Shown in pieces: positions 7,567 to 13,415 of a stretch of DNA of 20,377 bases (positions within the stretch are counted from its first letter, which is position 1; every line of letters begins with the position of its first letter). Location: contig JAHISC010000051.1 in the NCBI GenBank assembly GCA_018818445.1, forward strand, positions 1-20,377, read 5' to 3'. The position numbers were made by a program, and so were the translations under genes. Origin of the DNA: Patescibacteria group bacterium. GTDB taxonomy: Bacteria; Patescibacteriota; Patescibacteriia; UBA9934. The notes under the pieces are model-generated. The model did no database searches and had not been told where the DNA came from. It was given only the letters and a program-made list of their open reading frames with translations.

Positions 7567-7596
7567 AAAAAAGAACGCACGGCAGCGTTCTTTTTT
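7567..7596. terminator. Shared terminator between convergent genes
   Basis: Perfect 12-bp stem AAAAAAGAACGC (7567-7578) with GCGTTCTTTTTT (7585-7596) and a six-base loop. T-runs on both strands serve the M23 gene (plus) and the HD-domain gene (minus). Confidence 0.92.
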
Positions 7597-7598
7597 GT

Positions 7599-8567
7599 TT
7601 AAATTTTGGTAGGATCAGCGCTGAAGATACCAAGGTCGTTTATTTTTTTTGCTTTCTCCAGCATTGTTTTAAATGTTTCATCTTCGTTGCTGAGTCTCAC
7701 GACTACACCTTCTTTTATAAATTCTGGATCAACATGGCGGAACTTTTTTGGCGTGGCTTGTTGCTCTAGCGGTAGATCTGGCAGAGCCCGCAGTGATAAA
7801 AGTTTAAGTATTTCCTGAACCCGATCATCACCGTATTGGTCCATGAGTTTGAGAACATGTTCATCATCTCGCATTAAGTCATCATTTTTAATCCAGTTGT
7901 GTTGTAGAGCATACCGGAGAATGCTTGAAAATATTTTATATCTAGAGACCGCTTCCTCACCGCCCCAATGTTCCATCTGCGCTCTAAGGAATTCCTCAGC
8001 AAATAATCGAGCACTGGTTTGATCCTCAAAAACTATTCTTTGTTTGTGAGTTATAATTTTTGGTAAGAGTTTTTTTACAATTCTAGGTTTGAATTCCCGC
8101 ATTGCATAGTCAATTCTATCTGCGCAAAGTTGAGGAGTGTCTTGCTCTAATAAAGGGAACAGATGATGATCTGCAATTCGGTGGACGCTGTAGCCGTATT
8201 TGGAAAGAATTTGAGGGATGTCTGTTTGGTTTAATCTTTCTTCGTGAAAGCGATCCTGAGAATCTTCATTTTCTGTGTCTCCATGGAGCCAATCAACAAG
8301 ATGTGAAAAAGCAGTGTGCGATGCGTCGTGCAAGAGGCCTGCAATTTGTTCCTCCTCCCCTGCTCCCAAGCGACGTAATAAAATCATCACACCCAAAGAG
8401 TGATCAAAACGTGAATAGCCGTCTAGATGATAATATCTATCTGGTAATCCAAATTGTGAGACTTTTTTGAGTCTCTGGAGCGCAGGTGACTCGATGAGCT
8501 CGAGGATAACTGCATTCTCAATTATTTCTTCACCGTAAATGGCGTCGTTGATAGTCAAACTTTTCAT
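7599..8567 (-). CDS. HD-domain phosphohydrolase, SAMHD1/dGTPase-like
   Basis: A 322-residue HD-superfamily enzyme. The metal-binding set is visible as H56 (RFDHSLGV), H80-D81 (LLHDASHTAFSH) and D150 (CADRIDYAMRE). The N-terminal QRLKKVSQFG...YHLDGYSRFDHSLGV layout matches the HD hydrolase branch that includes dNTP triphosphohydrolases and SAMHD1. The likely activity is hydrolysis of a nucleotide phosphate; the actual substrate cannot be read from sequence. It is transcribed away from the Maf-like gene across a 40-bp palindrome, so the two may be co-regulated, and both belong to families that hydrolyse nucleotides. Confidence 0.85.
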   Translation of the reverse strand: MKSLTINDAIYGEEIIENAVILELIESPALQRLKKVSQFGLPDRYYHLDGYSRFDHSLGVMILLRRLGAGEEEQIAGLLHDASHTAFSHLVDWLHGDTENEDSQDRFHEERLNQTDIPQILSKYGYSVHRIADHHLFPLLEQDTPQLCADRIDYAMREFKPRIVKKLLPKIITHKQRIVFEDQTSARLFAEEFLRAQMEHWGGEEAVSRYKIFSSILRYALQHNWIKNDDLMRDDEHVLKLMDQYGDDRVQEILKLLSLRALPDLPLEQQATPKKFRHVDPEFIKEGVVVRLSNEDETFKTMLEKAKKINDLGIFSADPTKI

Positions 8568-8610
8568 GACTTCTATCTTAGCAGGCCTTCGAAAAAATAT
8601 ACAATCAATG

Positions 8611-8650
8611 TTTACACATATAAGGTCCGGCCGGACCTTATATGTGTAAA
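8611..8650. repeat. Perfect 40-bp palindrome between divergent genes
   Basis: Bases 8611-8630 (TTTACACATATAAGGTCCGG) are followed immediately, with no spacer, by their exact reverse complement to 8650. It sits centrally in the 107-bp gap between the HD-domain and Maf-like genes, with a CCGGCCGG centre and AT-rich arms. Each arm contains a TATAAG-like element. There is no T-run, so it does not resemble a terminator. It could be an operator for a dimeric regulator acting on both genes, a small mobile palindrome, or an assembly artefact. Confidence 0.9.
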
Positions 8651-8674
8651 TAGTTTATGCTACCATTTCTTAGT

Positions 8675-9238
8675 ATGAATATTATTCTTGGTTCATCATC
8701 AAAATTCAGGAAAGCGGCTTTTGCTAAGGTTACGCCTAAATTTGAGACAATGTCGCCAGAAATTGATGAAAAAGCTATTCGCGACAGCGATCCCCAAGCG
8801 CTAACCTTGAAAATTGCGCGCGCTAAAGCCGCGGCTCTGCTGTCACTCATTGCAGATGAGGCTATTTTAGTCACGGCCGATCAAGTGGTCGTGATTAATG
8901 GCGAAATTAGAGAGAAGCCGGATGACGAAGATGAGTGTCGCCGATTTTTGCGTTCTTATAACGATCAACCTATCGAGGTTGTGAATGGTGTAGTAGTAAC
9001 AAATACAAAAACCAATGCTCGAGCTGAAGGCAATCAAGTGACCCATATTCAATTTCGCCAGATTCCGGAGACTGTGATTGATAAGCTTATTCAAGAAGGC
9101 CATGTTTTATCTTGTTCGGGTGGTCTAAAGGCCGAGCATTCGGACATGCAGAGTTATATTGAGTCAATCGATGGCACTGCTGATGATTTACAAGGCGTGC
9201 CAGTTGAATTGATCAAACGACTAATGACTCAGATTTAA
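8675..9238 (+). CDS. Maf/Ham1-like nucleotide pyrophosphatase (Maf family)
   Basis: A 187-residue Maf-family protein. Recognisable motifs are the N-terminal ILGSSSKFR (residues 4-12, the phosphate-binding S-S/A-S-x-x-R motif), ILVTADQVV (about 64-72, with the catalytic-type Asp69), EKP (80-82) and the VVNGVVV strand. Maf enzymes hydrolyse non-canonical or modified NTPs (dTTP, UTP and derivatives), limiting misincorporation. The start at 8675 gives the family N-terminus; a -10-like TATGCT lies at 8656-8661 but has no good -35 box, as if activator-dependent. The stop is five bases from the convergent comM stop. Confidence 0.85.
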   Translation: MNIILGSSSKFRKAAFAKVTPKFETMSPEIDEKAIRDSDPQALTLKIARAKAAALLSLIADEAILVTADQVVVINGEIREKPDDEDECRRFLRSYNDQPIEVVNGVVVTNTKTNARAEGNQVTHIQFRQIPETVIDKLIQEGHVLSCSGGLKAEHSDMQSYIESIDGTADDLQGVPVELIKRLMTQI

Positions 9239-9243
9239 TTAAT

Positions 9244-10767
9244 TTATTCCTTCGCCCTAGGCCGGTACTGCAATGCTTCGGCAAGGTGATTTATTTTTAA
9301 AGCTTCGTCGCCAGCTAAATCAGCAATAGTTCGGGCTACTTTAAGCACGCGCGTAAAGGCTCTGGCTGAGAGATGCATTGTTTCCATAGCCTGCTTCATG
9401 AGTGTATTACTTTCTTCATCGAGCTGACAAAAGCGCTTTAAATAGCCGCCGTGTAGTTCTGCATTGATACTCATTTTTGTATCTTTGTATCTTCTTCGTT
9501 GTACTTCTCTTGTTTTTTCGACTCGATCGCGGACAATCTCAGATGATTCATTTTCTTTTGTAGAGGTTAATTTTTCAAAATTAATTCTTGGTACCTCGAC
9601 AGCTAAGTCAATTCGGTCAAGGACAGGTCCGGAAATTTTTTGGCTGTATCTTTGCACCTGATGTGGAGTACAGACACAAGCTTTATCAGGATCGGAAATA
9701 AAACCGCACGGGCAAGGGTTCATAGCTGCGACAAGCATGAAACGAGCCGGAAACTCCAAAGTCCCGGCAGCACGTGAAATAGTTACTACTCCGTCCTCCA
9801 GAGGCTGGCGAAGATTTTCGATCGCAGCCCGAGTAAACTCAGGAAATTCGTCGAGAAATAGTACTCCCTGATGTGCCAAGGAAACCTCACCAGGTCTAGG
9901 CCAGGCCCCGCCACCAATCAAGGAGACGCTTGAGCTTGTATGATGCGGGGAACGGAACGGTCTTTGGGTTACCAGCTTTTGGTGATGGCTCACAGAAGCA
10001 ATTACAGACCTGATTTTCGTGACAGCAAGCGATTCGTCAAAAGTCATGGTTGGTAAAATTGAAGGCAAAGAGCGAGCCAGCATAGTCTTACCTGAGCCTG
10101 GGGGTCCTGAAAGTAGCAAATTGTGTCCACCAGCCGCAGTAATTTCTAAAGTACGTTTAGCTTGCTCCTGGCCTTGAATACTTGCCATATCATCTATGAC
10201 ACTAGTGTGCGTCAGGGTTGTTTCTTTATATACAAAAGGTTCAATTTCATGCTCGCCTTTTAAATATAAAATTACTTCATTGAGCGAATTGGCAGGGATG
10301 ACTTTGATTGATTTAACCAATGAAGCCTCTTGAGCGTTTTCATATGGGACAACAATGGATTCCACGCCAATATCCTTAGCTAGTAAAGCCGCTAAAAGTA
10401 CACCTTGCACAGGTCGTAGCGTTCCATCTAAGGCTAGTTCTCCAATAAATAGAGTTTGATGACAAATTTGTTTAGCTGCCACAATCCCAGAGGCTAATAA
10501 AATACTAAGAGCAATCGGTAAGTCGTAAGATGGACCCTGCTTTTTAATATCTGCCGGAGCAAGATTAAGTGTGATTCTGGTTCTTGGAAATTGTAGTCCA
10601 CTATTGCGAATAGCCGCACGCACACGGTCTCTAGATTCTGAAATGGCAGTATCAGGTAGTCCAACAATTGTAAATTTTGGTAATCCTGAGGCAATATCAG
10701 TTTCAACGGAAACACGGCTTGCTTCCAAACCAATAAAAGCAGCTGAATAAATAAAATAAGACGCCAT
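9244..10767 (-). CDS. comM: ComM/YifB-family AAA+ ATPase
   Basis: A 507-residue full-length YifB/ComM (Mg chelatase-like) protein. The N-terminal ChlI-type domain (about 1-165, SGLPKFTIVGLPDTAISESRDRV and PADIKKQGPSYDLPIA) precedes an AAA+ module with Walker A GPPGSGKT (221-228) and Walker B GVLFLDEF (301-308). A cysteine cluster NPCPCG...CVC (350-366) and the C-terminal lid domain follow. In transformable bacteria ComM is a hexameric branch-migration helicase that extends heteroduplex during recombination of incoming DNA; the same role here is inferred. It is the last gene of the dksA-lspA-comM unit, 36 bases after lspA. Confidence 0.93.
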   Translation of the reverse strand: MASYFIYSAAFIGLEASRVSVETDIASGLPKFTIVGLPDTAISESRDRVRAAIRNSGLQFPRTRITLNLAPADIKKQGPSYDLPIALSILLASGIVAAKQICHQTLFIGELALDGTLRPVQGVLLAALLAKDIGVESIVVPYENAQEASLVKSIKVIPANSLNEVILYLKGEHEIEPFVYKETTLTHTSVIDDMASIQGQEQAKRTLEITAAGGHNLLLSGPPGSGKTMLARSLPSILPTMTFDESLAVTKIRSVIASVSHHQKLVTQRPFRSPHHTSSSVSLIGGGAWPRPGEVSLAHQGVLFLDEFPEFTRAAIENLRQPLEDGVVTISRAAGTLEFPARFMLVAAMNPCPCGFISDPDKACVCTPHQVQRYSQKISGPVLDRIDLAVEVPRINFEKLTSTKENESSEIVRDRVEKTREVQRRRYKDTKMSINAELHGGYLKRFCQLDEESNTLMKQAMETMHLSARAFTRVLKVARTIADLAGDEALKINHLAEALQYRPRAKE

Positions 10768-10773
10768 ACATTT

Positions 10774-10792
10774 ATTTCACGGGGAGTGAAAT
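10774..10792 (-). promoter_or_regulatory. Small hairpin in the lspA-comM gap
   Basis: ATTTCAC (10774-10780), loop GGGGA, GTGAAAT (10786-10792), ending seven bases before the comM ATG. No T-run follows, so it is not a clear terminator; it could instead modulate comM translation. Confidence 0.4.
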
Positions 10793-10803
10793 TATGATGC
10801 GTC

Positions 10804-11238
10804 CTATTTCTTAGTATAGCGTATTAATAAAATTGCGCCAGTCAAGATGAGGATATCTGACAAATTTATTGCAGAGCGACCAAAAAGAATAATGTAATCG
10901 GTAGTAAAATTGTTGATTATTCTGTCAAACATATTACCCAACGAGCCAATTACGATCATTGATGCCGCAGCTGAGTAGTTTGGATTGTTTTGCCAGTTTT
11001 TCCAAGTAAAACGAATCAGGACAATACTCACTAAAATACTAAAAGTCACTACAATTGATAGCGGTATTGGAATGTCAAAAGCAATTCCGGGATTTTTGTG
11101 TAAAACAAAATCAATTGGAAAGAAAAGGCGACCTCCTTCTTCTGGAAGTCGCAGAATAGCCTGCCACTTGAAAACAGCGTCCATAAGCGCAACGCAAGCA
11201 GCAAAGCCAATAATTACCTTGGCGCGCCTCCTTTTCAT
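10804..11238 (-). CDS. lspA: Lipoprotein signal peptidase (signal peptidase II)
   Basis: A 144-residue aspartyl protease with four predicted membrane segments. Family motifs: MDAVFKW (D20), NPGIAFDI (49-56), the catalytic Asp in GSLGNMFDRI (D105) and the second catalytic Asp in INLSDILIL (D128). It removes signal peptides from prolipoproteins at the lipobox cysteine; a candidate substrate in this window is the lipoprotein at 19202. Its ATG begins one base after the stop of the dksA-like gene, so translation is probably coupled. The GGAGG near the start lies just inside the ORF and encodes arginines, so it cannot serve this start. Confidence 0.93.
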   Translation of the reverse strand: MKRRRAKVIIGFAACVALMDAVFKWQAILRLPEEGGRLFFPIDFVLHKNPGIAFDIPIPLSIVVTFSILVSIVLIRFTWKNWQNNPNYSAAASMIVIGSLGNMFDRIINNFTTDYIILFGRSAINLSDILILTGAILLIRYTKK

Positions 11239-11239
11239 G

Positions 11240-11614
11240 TTAAATTTCTTGAGTCAATGTCTTTTTGCAGGCAATACAGGAAGTAGAAGTCGGTCTAGCT
11301 CTTAGGCGAGCTTCAGAAATTTCAGATTCACAGTATTTACAAGTAGTATAAATTCCTTTTTCAAGACGTTTTAATGCTGATTCAACATCTCTTAGCGCCT
11401 TTTCTAGCTCGCGCTCTAGGGATAGATTATTCGAATAGTCAGCGATTTCAGAGGCATTTTCATCCTCATCATCACCATATTCAGGGAATTTAGTATCAAA
11501 ATCAGTTCCAGATGTCTTTGTATTACGATGCGCAAATTGAGAAAGCTCGTTTTCTAGCTTTTTGTACTCTTCTTCTAGTTTTTGGCGCATTTCGTCAATA
11601 AATGCTTTATTCAT
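11240..11614 (-). CDS. DksA/TraR-family C4 zinc-finger protein
   Basis: A 124-residue protein. The coiled-coil N-terminal part (1-30, MNKAFIDEMRQKLEEEYKKL) and acidic middle (DDEDENASEIADYSNN) are typical of DksA/TraR relatives. A C4 zinc finger follows: C92, C95, C113, C116 (CKYCESEISEARLRARP, then CIACK). Such proteins insert into the RNA polymerase secondary channel to alter initiation; that role here is inferred from family. The start at 11614 is chosen because the promoter at 11642-11669 lies downstream of the longer frame's ATG. First gene of the operon with lspA and comM. Confidence 0.88.
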   Translation of the reverse strand: MNKAFIDEMRQKLEEEYKKLENELSQFAHRNTKTSGTDFDTKFPEYGDDEDENASEIADYSNNLSLERELEKALRDVESALKRLEKGIYTTCKYCESEISEARLRARPTSTSCIACKKTLTQEI

Positions 11615-11641
11615 ATAATTCAATTTAGCGCTTATAGTAAA

Positions 11642-11669
11642 AGTATATCTAAGTTTATAAATAATACAA
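11642..11669 (-). promoter_or_regulatory. Promoter of the dksA-lspA-comM operon
   Basis: On the minus strand, TTGTAT (11669-11664), a 16-bp spacer and TATACT (11647-11642). It lies immediately downstream of the terminator of the structured RNA. Confidence 0.65.
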
Positions 11670-11684
11670 GAATTTTTAGAAAAA

Positions 11685-11735
11685 GAAAGAGGGCGCGTTT
11701 GCAAGCCGACGTGTAAATTCGGTGCGATTGCGCCC
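11685..11735 (-). terminator. Terminator of the structured RNA
   Basis: Minus-strand GGGCGC (11735-11730) pairs with GCGCCC (11696-11691), with inner CCGA/TCGG (11722-11719 and 11709-11706), followed by TCTTTCTTTTTC. Confidence 0.75.
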
Positions 11736-12040
11736 CACGACATTGATCGGACACCGTGCGCGGGCGCTGGGTTCTAAAGATTTAAACAAATCTACAAAAC
11801 TCAGCACCCAATCGGCGTCAACAATGAATGTTTGACAGCCCACTCTACCCTATCTTGGTTTTGCTCCACTAGGTAATATCAGCGTAGAGCTAACCTAGTT
11901 CTCATGTCCCCCATGAGCTTGAACGATACAGTAGAGTGTTGGGATATCTCCCGAAGCAGTGGGTCTTCGGGAAACCTCCCCCGTGTCTGGCTAGTACGGT
12001 TGTACTAGCAAACGGGTGATTGTTGAAAGAACGATTTTGT
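11690..12040 (-). ncRNA. Unassigned structured RNA gene (about 340 nt)
   Basis: No ORF of note covers this stretch, yet it has a full transcription unit on the minus strand: promoter at 12047-12075 and a GC-rich terminator at 11691-11735. I paired by eye: a hairpin with stems 12002-12009/11990-11997 closed by 12012-12016/11980-11984; 11965-11971/11950-11956; a long-range helix 11925-11938/11841-11854 enclosing the hairpin 11912-11917/11901-11906 and an H-type pseudoknot (11893-11898/11869-11874 with 11885-11890/11863-11868); 11832-11840/11814-11821; and a 14-pair stem with one mismatch, 11796-11809/11762-11775, capped by a 6-bp hairpin. It lacks the conserved cores of RNase P RNA, tmRNA and SRP RNA. 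A stretch near the pseudoknot (GGAGCAAAACCAAGATAGGG) resembles part of RNase P RNA, but the P4 helix is missing. Confidence 0.75.
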
Positions 12041-12046
12041 ACTTAC

Positions 12047-12075
12047 ATAATATTGCTTTGAACACATATTGTCAA
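12047..12075 (-). promoter_or_regulatory. Strong promoter of the structured RNA
   Basis: On the minus strand, TTGACA (12075-12070), a 17-bp spacer and TATTAT (12052-12047). One arm of an 11-bp inverted repeat (12058-12068) fills most of the spacer. Confidence 0.85.
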
Positions 12076-12144
12076 CACTAGAAATAGTCTTATTTTTCAG
12101 CTATTTTAGCAACTTGTTCATAACTTACCACTTTATGTGTTCAA
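12058..12144. repeat. Distant 11-bp inverted repeat flanking the RNA promoter
   Basis: TTGAACACATA (12058-12068) and its exact reverse complement TATGTGTTCAA (12134-12144), 65 bases apart. The first arm lies between the -35 and -10 boxes of the structured-RNA promoter. This arrangement would suit an operator pair, but no regulator is identified. Confidence 0.6.
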
Positions 12145-12149
12145 CAAAT

Positions 12150-12188
12150 CTGTGGATAACTTTCGGATAACTCCCAGGTTATCCACAG
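12150..12188. promoter_or_regulatory. DnaA-box-like cluster
   Basis: An 11-bp inverted repeat CTGTGGATAAC (12150-12160) and GTTATCCACAG (12178-12188) contains two consensus DnaA boxes TTATCCACA in opposite orientations. A third, weaker TTCGGATAA lies between them at 12162-12170, spaced about one helical turn from the first. An AT-rich stretch (about 12030-12149) adjoins on the left. It may be an origin fragment or a DnaA-controlled site; no T-run supports a terminator. Confidence 0.5.
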
Positions 12189-12191
12189 GTT

Positions 12192-13406
12192 TTACTCCCA
12201 ACAAAAAATAGTTTTCTTTTTCTTGAACGCGATTTCTTTTATTGCAGATATTGGTTTTACAGACCGGATAATACTATTATCATTTCTGAGAGCCAATAAT
12301 TCATTTGGCTTCATGAATTGTTGTGTGTTGGCGCATAAGCTAGATGCCTTTGTTTCGATAAGATTAAGCGAATATTGGCGATTTGTTATGACCACAGTTT
12401 CCTCTGACTTGATTATCCTTACATAATCACCAGCCTCATTACTAAAAGACAAGGTAGTTATCCCTTGGTCAGTAGAGATGTTTGATTGAATATTATCTGG
12501 TAGTGAAACGATTTCTGTAACTGTTGTTTCTTTATCAATTGTCCACGCTGCGGTAGACAATGTTTTTCTTGAAATGATTTCATTGCCTAATCGGGCTAAA
12601 TCGTCTAATTGAGCGCCAGAGCCTTCGAAAAGCAGCGAGTAAATAGGCGTTTGGTCATCTAGCGCAATAGTGAGGTAGAGACTGCCAGAGTTAGGGATTA
12701 AGTCATTTTCAAAATTTATGTAATCTAACCCAATATTCTGGATAGATTGGCTGTTATTTAGGTGAATCTGAGCAATAACCTGAGTATTTTCAGGGAAATC
12801 TAGTGGTATCATTTTATTTTGAAGACCTATACCCATTATTGTAAAGCGTTTTTTTGTAATATTGAGCGAAAGTTTTTCATTTGTTTCATTTAAAATGACT
12901 ATGCCGTTGGACCTCGGATTTAGTAATAGCGGTTGTATAGAGGTCTTGGGATTCAGCGCTTTTTCTGCTGGAATTAGCGAAATACCTCGTGTATTTCCAT
13001 TAGCATCAGTTAGAGGAAAAAGGTTTAGTGTTGTGAGCATTCCTTTAACGTCCTCTGGCAGCTCTTGATCAATAGAAACCGCAACTATACCCCTGTTTGA
13101 TACATGAAGACTGAACTCCTGGTTAGCCCAGGAGAGAGCGTCATGCAAAGTCCATGGTGCGCCATCGATAATTGAAATATGACCAGTTTTTTCGTCTAGA
13201 ATTCGGCGAATTTTTGGGCTTAGCTCAAGATGAATAGTGAATTGGGTACTTTCTGGCTTTAATTGCGATGTAAGATCTCTAGCCTCGAGTATTTGTTGAA
13301 CGAATAAAGCCAATAATAGAGAAATTATGCAAAAGATAATGATCCAAACAACCCGCCAATTGTGTCGGCGGGCTGTTTTTTGTTCAAATGGGATGTTTAA
13401 AGGCAT
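12192..13406 (-). CDS. Unknown single-pass membrane protein
   Basis: A 404-residue protein I do not recognise. A basic N-terminus (1-17, containing TARRHNWR) precedes one hydrophobic segment (about 18-40, VVWIIIFCIISLLLALFVQQIL), and the remaining 360 residues are predicted to be extracytoplasmic and rich in Asn, Ser, Thr and Ile, looking like a beta-rich globular region without visible repeats or known catalytic motifs. It starts nine bases after the pnp stop on the same strand, so it is probably co-transcribed with pnp. Its stop lies next to the DnaA-box-like cluster and no clear terminator is seen. Confidence 0.8.
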   Translation of the reverse strand: MPLNIPFEQKTARRHNWRVVWIIIFCIISLLLALFVQQILEARDLTSQLKPESTQFTIHLELSPKIRRILDEKTGHISIIDGAPWTLHDALSWANQEFSLHVSNRGIVAVSIDQELPEDVKGMLTTLNLFPLTDANGNTRGISLIPAEKALNPKTSIQPLLLNPRSNGIVILNETNEKLSLNITKKRFTIMGIGLQNKMIPLDFPENTQVIAQIHLNNSQSIQNIGLDYINFENDLIPNSGSLYLTIALDDQTPIYSLLFEGSGAQLDDLARLGNEIISRKTLSTAAWTIDKETTVTEIVSLPDNIQSNISTDQGITTLSFSNEAGDYVRIIKSEETVVITNRQYSLNLIETKASSLCANTQQFMKPNELLALRNDNSIIRSVKPISAIKEIAFKKKKTIFCWE

Positions 13407-13415
13407 TTGTATGGC

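Noticed and set aside
11690..12040. RNase P RNA (rnpB) as the identity of the structured RNA
   Set aside because: A segment like GGAGCAAAACCAAGATAGGG and a terminal AGAACCC resemble RNase P RNA, but the universal GAGGAAAGTCC is absent and AGAACCCAGC pairs with a local partner in a 14-pair hairpin instead of forming P4.
11690..12040. tmRNA as the identity of the structured RNA
   Set aside because: A pseudoknot is present, but there is no tRNA-like 5'/3' pairing, no GGTTCGA T-loop at the 3' end and no tag reading frame ending in the usual Ala-Leu-Ala-Ala type.
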